This document shows positions 8,725 through 17,388 of a DNA stretch of 64,000 bases, piece after piece. The notes under the pieces were generated by a model that saw only the letters and a program-made list of their open reading frames with translations, made no database searches and was not told where the DNA came from. The stretch is from NCBI RefSeq assembly GCF_026162625.1, contig NZ_JAOTBD010000006.1, positions 1 to 64,000 on the forward strand, given 5' to 3'. Origin of the DNA: Paracoccus beibuensis. GTDB lineage: Bacteria; Pseudomonadota; Alphaproteobacteria; Rhodobacterales; Rhodobacteraceae. How positions within the stretch are numbered: position 1 is the first letter of the stretch; each line of letters begins with the position of its first letter. The translations under genes were made by a program, and so were the position numbers.

Positions 8725-10527
8725 TTAGACAACAACGCCCGCACCTTCGGTCGCGGGACCGGCGACGGCGCGAAAGGCGGCGAACAGTTCTCGGCCCAGC
8801 CCTTCACTGCTGTGGGATCCGTCGAATGGCACCGGCGCGCGGTTTTCAAACCCCGGCGCCAGGCATTCCAGCGTTCCCGCGGCCGCGTCCAGCCGAACGA
8901 GGTCGCCATCCTGGATGCGCGCCAGCGGCCCGCCCATTGCCGCCTCGGGCGAGACGTGGATCGCGGCGGGCACCTTGCCCGACGCCCCCGACATCCGTCC
9001 GTCCGTCACCAGCGCGACCTTGAGGCCGCGATCCTGCAGCACGGCCAGCGTCGGCGTCAGCGAATGCAGTTCCGGCATGCCATTGGCGCGCGGACCCTGG
9101 AAGCGGACGACGACCACTGTGTCCTCGGTGAACTCTCCGTTGCGAAACGCTGTCTTCACGGCCTCCTGGTCTTGGAAGACGCGGGCCTTCGCCTCGATCA
9201 GGTGACGCTCGGGCGCGACGGCGCTGATCTTGATCACGCCCCGGCCCAGGTTCCCCTGCAGCTGCTTCAGCCCGCCGGTTCTGGCAAAGGCGTCGCTTGC
9301 GGGGCGGAGGATCTTGTCGTTCAGGCTGGTGCGCGACCCGGCTTCCCACCGGATGCGGTCGCCGTCCAGCTTGGGTTCGCGCGAATAGCCGTCAAGTCCG
9401 CTGCCGTTGATGGTCTTGACGTCCGCGTGCAACAGCCCCGCTTCGAGCAGCTGGTCGATCATGTAGCCAAGACCGCCGGCGGCGTGGAAATGATTCACGT
9501 CGGCCAGCCCGTTCGGATAGACCCGCGCCATCAGCGGCACGTTCTCGGACAGGTCGTGGAAATCCTCGATGTCCAGCAGGACCCCGGCCGCCCGCGCCAT
9601 GGCGGGCAGGTGCAGGACCAGGTTCGTGGACCCGCCCGTGGCCATCAGCCCGACGATGCCGTTGACGAAGGCGCGTTCGTCCAGAACCTCGCCCGCGGGA
9701 ATGTACTCGTTGCCCAGGTTCGTGATCGCGGCGGCCCGCTGGACGGCCGCGACGGTCAGTGCGTCCCGCAGGGGCGTGTTCGGGTTCACGAAGCTGGACC
9801 CCGGCAGGTGCAGGCCCATGAACTCCATCAGCATTTGGTTGGTGTTGGCAGTGCCATAGAAGGTGCAGGTGCCGGGACCGTGATAGCTGGCCATCTCGGC
9901 CGCCATCAGCGCGTCGCGGTCGACCTCTCCAGTGGCGAACTGCTGGCGGACCTTCGATTTCTCATCATTGGGCAGGCCCGAGGGCATCGGCCCGGCCGGC
10001 ACGAAAACCGCAGGAATATGCCCGAAGGTCGCCGCCGCGATGACCAGTCCCGGCACGATCTTGTCGCAAACGCCCAGGTACATCGCGGAATCGAAGCAAT
10101 CATGCGACAGCCCCACGCCCGCCGCCAGCGCGATCACGTCGCGGGAAAACAGTGACAGCTCCATCCCGGCGCGGCCTTGGGTAACGCCGTCGCACATCGC
10201 CGGAACGCCGCCCGCGACCTGCACCGTGGCGCCCGCTGCGCGCCCGGCGGCGCGGATCACGTTCGGGAAGCGCTCATACGGCTGATGGGCCGACAGCATG
10301 TCATTGTAGGCCGTGATGATCCCGATATTGGGCTTGCGGGTCGTCGCCATGTCCTGCTTGTCGTCCATGGAAGCGTAGGCATGGGCCTGGTTCCCGCAGG
10401 ACAGGTGCGCGCGCGCTGGACCCTCCTGCGCAGCGCGGGCGATCTTTCGCAGATAGGCGCTGCGGCTGTCGGCCGAGCGTTCGCGGATCCGGTCGGTCAC
10501 GCGGTCGATCATGGCGTGAAGGGTCAT
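8725..10527 (-). CDS. edd: Phosphogluconate dehydratase
   Basis: A 600-residue iron-sulfur dehydratase of the IlvD/Edd family converting 6-phosphogluconate to KDPG in the Entner-Doudoroff pathway. It shows [12 protein letters not shown] near the N-terminus, [40 protein letters not shown] and [20 protein letters not shown]. The length is normal. The stop TAA lies in the TTAG flanking the IS remnant and appears original. The promoter contains a palindromic operator shared with zwf (10553-10581). The usual partner eda does not follow, so KDPG aldolase must be encoded elsewhere. Confidence 0.97.
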   Translation of the reverse strand: MTLHAMIDRVTDRIRERSADSRSAYLRKIARAAQEGPARAHLSCGNQAHAYASMDDKQDMATTRKPNIGIITAYNDMLSAHQPYERFPNVIRAAGRAAGATVQVAGGVPAMCDGVTQGRAGMELSLFSRDVIALAAGVGLSHDCFDSAMYLGVCDKIVPGLVIAAATFGHIPAVFVPAGPMPSGLPNDEKSKVRQQFATGEVDRDALMAAEMASYHGPGTCTFYGTANTNQMLMEFMGLHLPGSSFVNPNTPLRDALTVAAVQRAAAITNLGNEYIPAGEVLDERAFVNGIVGLMATGGSTNLVLHLPAMARAAGVLLDIEDFHDLSENVPLMARVYPNGLADVNHFHAAGGLGYMIDQLLEAGLLHADVKTINGSGLDGYSREPKLDGDRIRWEAGSRTSLNDKILRPASDAFARTGGLKQLQGNLGRGVIKISAVAPERHLIEAKARVFQDQEAVKTAFRNGEFTEDTVVVVRFQGPRANGMPELHSLTPTLAVLQDRGLKVALVTDGRMSGASGKVPAAIHVSPEAAMGGPLARIQDGDLVRLDAAAGTLECLAPGFENRAPVPFDGSHSSEGLGRELFAAFRAVAGPATEGAGVVV

Positions 10528-10552
10528 GGCGGCCTCCTCTGGCTTTGGCCGG

Positions 10553-10581
10553 AATATATGCCGTTAGCGTTAACGGTTCAA
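10553..10581 (-). promoter_or_regulatory. edd promoter with internal GTTANCGNTAAC operator
   Basis: On the minus strand: TTGAAC (-35), a 17-bp spacer, then TATATT (-10), placing the start point about 20 nt before the edd ATG. The spacer contains the perfect palindrome CCGTTAACGCTAACGG (core 10563-10574). An operator between -35 and -10 predicts repression. The central CG palindrome is typical of LacI-family sites, and the same core lies in the same place in the zwf promoter. No regulator gene is nearby. Confidence 0.7.
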
Positions 10582-10668
10582 CCGGCTGTCATGTGTTGCG
10601 TGTTAATCTGGTGCTGCGGCTTGTGCGTAACGGGGCGTCATGTCAGATCGGCAACGAAAGGATACCTC

Positions 10669-11862
10669 ATGACCGATCTGCCCGTCATCCGACTGCGTCC
10701 GAAGGCCAAGCCGCAGGCGATCCGCCACGGCTTCCCTTGGGTCTTTGCCGACGAGGCCGTGCTGGACCGCCGCACCCGCGCCCTGCCGCCCGGCGGGATG
10801 GCGCTTCTGGAGGATGCCGAGAGGCAGCCGCTGGGCGTGGTGACGGTGAACCCGAATTCCAAGATCATCGGGCGGATGATGGACCGCGATGCGGACGCCG
10901 TCGTGGACCGGGCCTGGATCGCGGAACGGCTGGCCCGCGCGCAAGAGATGCGCGCCCGCCTCTATGACGCGCCGTTCTATCGGATGGTGCATGCCGAAGC
11001 CGACGGCCTGCCGGGGCTGGTGATTGACCGCTTCGGCGATGCCGCCGTAATGCAGCCGAACGCGGCCTGGGCCGACAGCATGGCCGAAGATATCGCCAAT
11101 GCGCTGGTTGAGGTCACAGGAGTTTCCTCGGTGATCCTGAACGGCCAAGGCCGCGCCCGCGGCCTAGAGGGCCTGTCCGAGCGGATGGAGGTCCTGCGCG
11201 GCGAAGCGCCCACGGCGCCGGTGCAGGTTGGCATGAACGGGGCCATCTATCTTGCCGATTTGATGGGCGGGCAGAAGACCGGGCTGTTCTTCGACCAGCG
11301 CCCGAACCATGCCTTTGCGCAGCGGCTGGTCAAGGGCGGCACGGTTCTGGACGTCTTCAGCCATGTCGGCGGCTTCGGGCTGGCCGCCCTTGCGGCAGGC
11401 GCGACGCAGGCGACCTGCATCGACGGCAGCGCCGCCGCGCTGAAGCTGGCGCAGGGCGGTGCCGAGGCCATGGGCGCCGCGGATCGGCTGGAAGTCGTCC
11501 AGTCTGATGCTTTCAAGGCGCTGGAGCAGCTGGCCGAACAGGGCCGCGGCTTCGACGTCGTCATTTGCGACCCGCCCGCCTTCGCGCCTGCCAAGCCGGC
11601 GCTGGAGGCCGGGCTGCGGGCCTATGAACGTGTGGCAAAGACCGCAGCGCCGCTGGTGGCGCCCGGTGGCTACCTGGTTCTGTGCAGTTGCAGCCATGCC
11701 GCCGATCTGACCGCGTTCCGCAATGTCAGCGCCCGCGGCATTGGCCGCGGCGGGCGGCGCGGCGTGCTGATCCACACTGGCCAGGCCGGGCCCGACCATC
11801 CGATGTTGCCGCAGCTGGCCGAGACGGGCTATCTGAAGGCGCTGTTCTTCCGGCTGGACTGA
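10669..11862 (+). CDS. Class I rRNA methyltransferase with PUA domain (RlmI-like)
   Basis: A 397-residue protein: an N-terminal PUA domain (RHGFPWVFADEAVLDR), a middle YRMVHAEADGLPGLVIDRFG block, and a SAM-binding Rossmann domain with VLDVFSHVGGFGLAALAAGA and the catalytic loop VVICDPPAFAP followed by LVLCSCSHAAD. This arrangement is that of RlmI-type 23S rRNA m5C methyltransferases. The start follows GAAAGGATACC. The stop overlaps the PIN gene start (TGATG). It is divergent from edd; no functional link to sugar catabolism is evident. Confidence 0.88.
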   Translation: MTDLPVIRLRPKAKPQAIRHGFPWVFADEAVLDRRTRALPPGGMALLEDAERQPLGVVTVNPNSKIIGRMMDRDADAVVDRAWIAERLARAQEMRARLYDAPFYRMVHAEADGLPGLVIDRFGDAAVMQPNAAWADSMAEDIANALVEVTGVSSVILNGQGRARGLEGLSERMEVLRGEAPTAPVQVGMNGAIYLADLMGGQKTGLFFDQRPNHAFAQRLVKGGTVLDVFSHVGGFGLAALAAGATQATCIDGSAAALKLAQGGAEAMGAADRLEVVQSDAFKALEQLAEQGRGFDVVICDPPAFAPAKPALEAGLRAYERVAKTAAPLVAPGGYLVLCSCSHAADLTAFRNVSARGIGRGGRRGVLIHTGQAGPDHPMLPQLAETGYLKALFFRLD

Positions 11863-12401
11863 TGCGGGCGGTCCTGGATGCCAATGTGCTGTTTCCGACG
11901 ATCCTGCGAGAGATCCTGACCGATCTTGCGGCGGCCGGGCTTTACGAAGCCCGGTGGTCCGACCGGATCATCGAGGAGTGGCGCCGCGCCGCCGCCCGCT
12001 TGGGCCCCGAGCAGGAGGTCGTGGCGGGGGCAGAGATCACGATGCTGCGCCTGCGGTTTCCGCAGGCGCCTGTTCCCTGCGACGGGCAGGCGGTCATCGA
12101 CCTGGACCTTCCGGATCCCGCTGACCGCCACGTGGTCGAAGCCGCACTGGCGGCAGGCGCCGGCCTGATCGTGACGGCGAACCTGCGCGACTTTCCCCAG
12201 CGGCTGATGGCCGGGCTGGGCCTGCGGGCGGTTCATCCCGACGCGTTCCTGGTCGACCTGTGGCAGCGGGACGCCGCGGCGATCGAACGTGCGTTGGGCG
12301 ACGCGCAGCAAAAGGCTGCCGCGTCGGGCGGGGACATGTCGATGCAGCAGATGATGAAGCGATGCCGTCTTCCCCGGCTGGCCAAGGCGCTGAGAGGTTG
12401 A
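11862..12401 (+). CDS. PIN domain-containing protein
   Basis: A 179-residue protein with the PIN fold start AVLDANVLFPTILREIL (first acidic residue), a central Glu in IIEEWRRAAARLG, and the late cluster DLPDPADRHVVEAALAAGA plus LIVTANLRDFP. The acidic residues match a metal-dependent RNase site. It is coupled to the RlmI-like gene by a 1-nt overlap. No antitoxin gene lies beside it, so it need not be a VapC toxin; a processing RNase is equally possible. Single PIN genes of this type occur in Rhodobacter relatives. Confidence 0.8.
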   Translation: MRAVLDANVLFPTILREILTDLAAAGLYEARWSDRIIEEWRRAAARLGPEQEVVAGAEITMLRLRFPQAPVPCDGQAVIDLDLPDPADRHVVEAALAAGAGLIVTANLRDFPQRLMAGLGLRAVHPDAFLVDLWQRDAAAIERALGDAQQKAAASGGDMSMQQMMKRCRLPRLAKALRG

Positions 12402-12407
12402 AGCACG

Positions 12408-12436
12408 TTGCTGTTATCGCTAACAAGAGGTATGGC
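12408..12436 (+). promoter_or_regulatory. zwf promoter with internal GTTANCGNTAAC operator
   Basis: TTGCTG (-35, 12408-12413), a 17-bp spacer and TATGGC (-10, 12431-12436) precede zwf. The palindrome TGTTATCGCTAACA (12412-12425) occupies the spacer next to the -35 box, as in edd. The predicted leader is about 20 nt and includes AGGAGG. An alternative -35/-10 pair (TTGAAG/TAACAA) also overlaps the operator. Shared repression of zwf-pgl-pgi and edd is inferred. Confidence 0.65.
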
Positions 12437-12461
12437 GGACGCCAACCACAAGGAGGACAGC

Positions 12462-13913
12462 ATGGTCTCGCGTGTCATTCCGGTCGATGATTTCGACCTC
12501 GTGATCTTCGGCGCGACGGGCGATCTGGCCCATCGCAAGATCCTGCCGGGCCTCTTCCGGCGGTTTGAGGCGGGGCAGATCCCGCCGACCAGCCGTATCA
12601 TCGGCGCCGCCCGTACCGAACAGGGCGACGACGAGTTTCGCGAGGAAATCGCCCGCGCGATCTGCGAACATACCCGCGTCAGCAAGGAGAACCCGCGACT
12701 GGCAGAGTTCCTGGACCTGCTGGGTTACGTGTCCATCGACGCGCGGGGCGAGGGCGGCTGGCAGGCGCTAAAGGACCGGATGCGGCCGGGGGCGGTTCAC
12801 GCCTTCTACTTCTCGGTCGCGCCTGCGCTGTTCGGGGAAATCGCCGAACGTCTCGCCGGTCACGGCATCGCCGACGACGACAGCCGCATCGTGGTGGAAA
12901 AGCCGTTCGGCCGCGACCGGGCCAGCGCACGCGCGCTGAACGCCACGCTGGCGCAGCATTTCGATGAGCACCAGATCTATCGGATAGACCACTATCTGGG
13001 CAAGGAAACCGTCCAGAACCTGATGGCGGTCCGTTTCGCGAACGTGCTGTTCGAGCCGCTGTGGAATGCGCAGTTCATCGACCACGTCCAGATCACCGTG
13101 GCGGAAACCGTGGGCGTGGCGGGGCGCGGCAGCTATTACGACAAGTCGGGCGCGATCCGGGACATGGTCCAGAACCACATGATGCAGCTGCTCTGCCTCA
13201 TCGCGATGGAGCCGCCCTACCACTTCGATCCCGACGCCGTCCGGGACGAGAAGCTGAAGGTCATTCGCGCGCTTGAACCCGTGGCAACCTCGGACATCGT
13301 GCGCGGCCAGTACCAGGCCGACGGCACCGACAGCGGCTATCTGGAAGATGCCGAGAACCCCGATTCGCGCACCGAGAGCTATGTCGCGATGAAGGTCCGC
13401 ATCTCGAACTGGCGCTGGCAGGGGACGCCCTTCTACCTGCGCACCGGCAAGAAGCTGCGGGCGCGCACAAGCGAAATCGCGATCACCTTCAAGGAACCGC
13501 CGCACTCCATCTTCGACGACAGTGGTGTGCCAAAGGCGAACGAGCTGGTGATCCGCCTTCAGCCGAACGAGGGCATGAACATGAAGGTCATGATCAAGGA
13601 GCCCGGTCCCGGCGGTATGCGCCTGGTTCAGGTGCCGCTGGACATGTCGTTCGCCGACGCCCTGGGGCCGGACGGCGCGGACATGCCCGATGCCTATGAA
13701 CGGCTGATCATGGACGTGATCCGCGGCAACCAGACGCTGTTCATGCGCGGCGACGAGGTCGAGGCGGCCTGGGCCTGGACCGACCCGATCATCGAGGCGT
13801 GGGAGGACGGCAAACGTCGCCCGGAACCTTATGACCCCGGATCCTCGGGACCGGACGAGGCGTTGCGGCTGATGCATCGCGACAACCGTCGCTGGAGGGA
13901 AATCAGGGCATGA
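12462..13913 (+). CDS. zwf: Glucose-6-phosphate dehydrogenase
   Basis: A 483-residue enzyme oxidising glucose-6-phosphate to 6-phosphogluconolactone with NAD(P). The N-terminal Rossmann motif is FDLVIFGATGDLAHRKI; the substrate-binding signature RIDHYLGKETVQNLM lies near residue 180. The start at 12462 is chosen because AGGAGG lies 7 nt upstream; an upstream ATG at 12408 would run through the promoter. The stop overlaps pgl by 4 bp and pgi follows, so the three form an operon feeding the Entner-Doudoroff pathway with edd. Confidence 0.97.
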   Translation: MVSRVIPVDDFDLVIFGATGDLAHRKILPGLFRRFEAGQIPPTSRIIGAARTEQGDDEFREEIARAICEHTRVSKENPRLAEFLDLLGYVSIDARGEGGWQALKDRMRPGAVHAFYFSVAPALFGEIAERLAGHGIADDDSRIVVEKPFGRDRASARALNATLAQHFDEHQIYRIDHYLGKETVQNLMAVRFANVLFEPLWNAQFIDHVQITVAETVGVAGRGSYYDKSGAIRDMVQNHMMQLLCLIAMEPPYHFDPDAVRDEKLKVIRALEPVATSDIVRGQYQADGTDSGYLEDAENPDSRTESYVAMKVRISNWRWQGTPFYLRTGKKLRARTSEIAITFKEPPHSIFDDSGVPKANELVIRLQPNEGMNMKVMIKEPGPGGMRLVQVPLDMSFADALGPDGADMPDAYERLIMDVIRGNQTLFMRGDEVEAAWAWTDPIIEAWEDGKRRPEPYDPGSSGPDEALRLMHRDNRRWREIRA

Positions 13914-14587
13914 CCATGGAGCTGAAGGAATATCCCGACCGGGAAATGCTGGCCCTGTCGCTGGCCGACCGCATCGCCTCGCAACTGGCGCAGCACCTGC
14001 GGGGCAATGACCGCGCAACGCTGTGCGTGCCGGGGGGCACCTCTCCCGCGCCCGTCTTCGAGACCCTGAGCGGGACCGACATCGACTGGGGTCGCGTGAC
14101 GGTCGTGCTGGGCGACGAACGCTGGGTGGACGGCGATCACAAGCGGTCGAACAGCCGCCTGCTGCGGCGGCACCTGCTGAAGGAAAAGGCGGCGGCGGCC
14201 GGCTATATCGACCTCTACACCGGGGATGCCACGCCCGACCTGGCGGTGGACGGTTTGGCCGAGCGTCTGGCCCCGCACCTGCCGCTGACGGTGGTCCTGC
14301 TGGGCATGGGCAACGACATGCACACCGCCAGCCTGTTCCCCGGCGCCGATCACCTGCAAGCCGCGATGGCCCCTGACGCGCCCCCGATCATGGCGATCAG
14401 GGCTGCGGGCGCCGAGGAGCCGCGCATCACCTTGACCAGGCCGGTGCTCTGCGATGCGATCAACCTTCATGTCCTGATCACGGGCCCCGAGAAACGCGAC
14501 GCGCTGGAGCGTGCGCAGAAGTTGGACCCGATGCAGGCGCCGATCCGCGCCTTTCTTGACGAAGCCACCGTTCACTGGGCCGAATAA
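13910..14587 (+). CDS. pgl: 6-phosphogluconolactonase
   Basis: A 225-residue cytosolic hydrolase of 6-phosphogluconolactone. Family motifs are [16 protein letters not shown] near residue 45, [17 protein letters not shown] with the conserved substrate-contacting residues, and the signature [18 protein letters not shown]. The second Gly of the usual GxGxDGHxAS loop is replaced in part (NDMHTAS), which is common in Rhodobacteraceae. The gene overlaps zwf by 4 bp and is followed 14 bp later by pgi. Confidence 0.95.
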   Translation: MTMELKEYPDREMLALSLADRIASQLAQHLRGNDRATLCVPGGTSPAPVFETLSGTDIDWGRVTVVLGDERWVDGDHKRSNSRLLRRHLLKEKAAAAGYIDLYTGDATPDLAVDGLAERLAPHLPLTVVLLGMGNDMHTASLFPGADHLQAAMAPDAPPIMAIRAAGAEEPRITLTRPVLCDAINLHVLITGPEKRDALERAQKLDPMQAPIRAFLDEATVHWAE

Positions 14588-14601
14588 GGGACCACGACCG
14601 C

Positions 14602-16212
14602 ATGTCCGACATCTGGAACCGCCTGAAGTCGCATCGCACCCGGCAGGGTGAGACGCGCATCGAATCGCTTTTCGCCGCTGACACCGACCGGGTGGCGGGG
14701 TTCTCGACCCGCACCGACGGGCTGTTCTTCGACTGGTCGAAGACCATGATCGACGCCGAGGCGCGCGACCTGCTGCTGGACCTGGCCCGAACTGCCGGCG
14801 TCGAGGCGCGGCGCGACGCGATGTTTGCGGGCGAAAAGATCAATGAGACCGAGGGGCGGGCCGTCCTGCACACCGCGCTGCGCAACCTGTCGGGCAGCGT
14901 GACCGTCGACGGCCAGGACGTGATGCCCGAGGTTCGCCGCACCCATGACCGCATGGCCGCCTTTGCGCAGCAGGTCCGCGACGGAAGCTTCACGGGGCAG
15001 GGCGGCAAGATCACCGACGTGGTGAACATCGGCATCGGCGGGTCGGACCTGGGGCCCTACATGGCGGTGCTGGCGCTGGCGCCTTATCACGACGGGCCCC
15101 GGACGCATTTCGTCAGCAACGTCGACGGCGCCGACATCGCCGACACGCTGAAGGGCCTCGACCCGACGAAGACGCTGGTGATCGTGGCGTCGAAGACCTT
15201 CACCACCATCGAGACGATGACGAACGCCCGGACCGCCCGTGACTGGATGGCGAAGACGGTGACCGACCCGGCGGCACAGTTCGTGGCGCTGTCCTCGGCC
15301 GTCCAGAAGACCGGGGACTTCGGCATCGACGAATCACGCGTCTTCGGCTTCGAGGACTGGGTCGGCGGCCGCTACTCGGTCTGGGGACCGATCGGCATGT
15401 CGCTGATGCTGGCTGTCGGGCCCCAGCGGTTCGACGAGTTCGTGGCAGGCGGCGCGGCGATGGACGACCATTTCCGCAACGCCCCTCTGGAGGGCAACCT
15501 GCCGGTCCTGCTGGCGCTGGTCGGCATCTGGCATCACCAGGTCTGCGGCTATCCCACCCGCGCCGTGCTGCCCTATGACAACCGCCTGCTGCGTCTGCCC
15601 GCCTATCTGCAGCAACTCGAGATGGAATCGAACGGCAAGCGCGTGGCCATGGACGGCAGCGACCTGACCGTCGTCTCGGGTCCCGTGGTCTGGGGAGAGC
15701 CGGGGACGAACGGCCAGCACGCGTTCTATCAGCTGATCCACCAGGGCACGACGCCGGTTCCTTGCGAATTCATCCTGGCTGCCCGCGGGCACGAGCCGGA
15801 ACTGGCGCATCACCACATCCTGCTGGCCGCGAACTGCCTGGCGCAGTCCGAGGCGCTGATGCGCGGACGCAGCCTTGATGAAGCGCGCGAGCTGATGGCG
15901 GCGAAGGAGCTCGACGGCGCCGAGCAGGAGCGTCAGGCGCGGCACCGCGTGTTCCCGGGCAACCGCCCCTCTACAACGCTGCTGCTGGAGCAGCTGACGC
16001 CTCATGCGCTTGGCCAGATCGTCGCGCTCTACGAGCATCGCGTCTTTGTCGAGGGTGTGATCCTCGGGATCAACAGCTTCGACCAGTGGGGGGTCGAGCT
16101 TGGCAAGGAACTGGCCCTGAAGGTCGAGCCGTTGCTGAAGGGCGAAGCGTCGCCGGGCCACGATGCCTCGACCGACTGCCTGGCGGCCGAAATCCGCAAG
16201 ATGCGCGCCTGA
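14602..16212 (+). CDS. pgi: Glucose-6-phosphate isomerase
   Basis: A 536-residue enzyme interconverting glucose-6-phosphate and fructose-6-phosphate. It shows the sugar-isomerase motif [14 protein letters not shown], the catalytic signature [19 protein letters not shown] with the active Glu, and a C-terminal [15 protein letters not shown] with the catalytic Lys. The length is typical of the long bacterial form. It is the last gene of the zwf-pgl-pgi operon and is followed by a strong intrinsic terminator at 16270. Confidence 0.97.
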   Translation: MSDIWNRLKSHRTRQGETRIESLFAADTDRVAGFSTRTDGLFFDWSKTMIDAEARDLLLDLARTAGVEARRDAMFAGEKINETEGRAVLHTALRNLSGSVTVDGQDVMPEVRRTHDRMAAFAQQVRDGSFTGQGGKITDVVNIGIGGSDLGPYMAVLALAPYHDGPRTHFVSNVDGADIADTLKGLDPTKTLVIVASKTFTTIETMTNARTARDWMAKTVTDPAAQFVALSSAVQKTGDFGIDESRVFGFEDWVGGRYSVWGPIGMSLMLAVGPQRFDEFVAGGAAMDDHFRNAPLEGNLPVLLALVGIWHHQVCGYPTRAVLPYDNRLLRLPAYLQQLEMESNGKRVAMDGSDLTVVSGPVVWGEPGTNGQHAFYQLIHQGTTPVPCEFILAARGHEPELAHHHILLAANCLAQSEALMRGRSLDEARELMAAKELDGAEQERQARHRVFPGNRPSTTLLLEQLTPHALGQIVALYEHRVFVEGVILGINSFDQWGVELGKELALKVEPLLKGEASPGHDASTDCLAAEIRKMRA

Positions 16213-16269
16213 CGCAGGCGGGGCCGGTTCCCGTCCGGGCACCTCGCGATACCGCAGCGAAACAATGGG

Positions 16270-16296
16270 GCCGCGGCGCAGCTTGCCGCGGCTTTT
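16270..16296 (+). terminator. Intrinsic terminator after pgi
   Basis: GCCGCGGC (16270-16277), a 7-nt loop, a second GCCGCGGC (16285-16292) and TTTT form a GC-rich hairpin with a U-run 58 bp after the pgi stop. It separates the sugar operon from ftsY. Confidence 0.8.
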
Positions 16297-16347
16297 CCTT
16301 GCTACGCCGAGCCTGTAGGGTCGCCGTCAACTTGGAAAGGGCTGATC

Positions 16348-17388
16348 ATGGCGTTCTTCTCGAAACTGCGCGAGCGGCTGACAAGGTCATCGACGAAAAT
16401 CGGGGCCGGGCTGGACGACATCGTCGGGGACGCCCCCGAAGCACCGCCCGCGCCAGCGGGCGAACTGCCGGCACCCGTCGCGACACCGCATCCGCAGCCG
16501 GTCCAGCCGGGCATCGTCGGGCGGCTGTTCGGACGCGGCGAGGCAAAGGCCGAAGAACCGCGCCGGGCCCTGGACGACGAGATGCTGGAAGAGCTGGAAG
16601 ACATGCTTGTCCAGGCGGATCTCGGCGTTGACACGGCCCTGCGCGTCACGGCCAACATCGCGGAAGGCCGCATGGGGCGGCGCGTGTCCTCGACTGAACT
16701 GAAAGAGCTTCTGGCCACCGAGATTGCCCGCATCATGGCGCCGGTCGCGCGGCCCCTGCCGATCTATCCCAAGAAGCCGCAGGTGGTGCTGGTGGTCGGC
16801 GTCAACGGCGCCGGCAAGACGACCACCATCGGCAAGCTGGCCAGCCAGTTCCGCGCGGCGGGCAAGTCGGTGGTCATCGCGGCGGGTGACACGTTCCGGG
16901 CCGCAGCGGTCGAGCAGTTGCAGGTGTGGGGCCAGCGGGCAGGTGTGCCGGTGATGGTCGCGCCGCAGGGCAGCGACCCGGCCAGCCTCGCCTATGACGC
17001 GATGGTCCGGGCCGAGGCCGAGGGGGCCGATCTTTTGATGATCGACACCGCCGGCCGGCTGCAGAACCGGCAGGACCTCATGGAGGAACTGGCGAAGATC
17101 GTCAGGGTGATCCGCAAGAAGGACCCGGACGCGCCGCACAACACCCTGCTGGTCCTGGATGCCACGACGGGCCAGAACGCGCTGAACCAGGTCGAAACTT
17201 TCCGCAAGCTGGCGGACGTGTCGGGGCTGGTCATGACCAAGCTGGACGGGACCGCGCGCGGCGGCGTCCTGGTGGCGCTGGCCGATCGCTTCGGCCTGCC
17301 GATCCACGCGATCGGCGTGGGTGAGCAGATCGACGACCTGGACGCCTTCGAACCTGACGAGTTCGCGCGCGCGCTGGTCGGCCTCTAG
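16348..17388 (+). CDS. ftsY: Signal recognition particle receptor
   Basis: A 346-residue GTPase that docks SRP-ribosome complexes at the inner membrane. A Pro/Ala/Glu-rich N-terminal A domain (residues 25-75) is followed by the N domain (DEMLEELEDMLVQADLGVDT) and the G domain with GVNGAGKTTTIGKLA (G1), DTFRAAAVEQL, DTAGRLQNRQDLM (G3), and TKLDGTARGG (G4). The C-terminus has the GVGEQIDDLDAFEPDEFA signature of FtsY. The acidic A domain is short, as in many alphaproteobacteria. The stop shares CTAG with the convergent Hint gene. Confidence 0.97.
   Translation: MAFFSKLRERLTRSSTKIGAGLDDIVGDAPEAPPAPAGELPAPVATPHPQPVQPGIVGRLFGRGEAKAEEPRRALDDEMLEELEDMLVQADLGVDTALRVTANIAEGRMGRRVSSTELKELLATEIARIMAPVARPLPIYPKKPQVVLVVGVNGAGKTTTIGKLASQFRAAGKSVVIAAGDTFRAAAVEQLQVWGQRAGVPVMVAPQGSDPASLAYDAMVRAEAEGADLLMIDTAGRLQNRQDLMEELAKIVRVIRKKDPDAPHNTLLVLDATTGQNALNQVETFRKLADVSGLVMTKLDGTARGGVLVALADRFGLPIHAIGVGEQIDDLDAFEPDEFARALVGL

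Noticed and set aside
8623-10155. 510-codon plus-strand frame opposite edd
   Set aside because: Edd on the other strand is unmistakable. This frame has no family features and starts inside the IS remnant.
11862-12401. VapBC toxin-antitoxin pair
   Set aside because: Only a PIN-domain gene is present. The upstream partner is a full rRNA methyltransferase, not an antitoxin.
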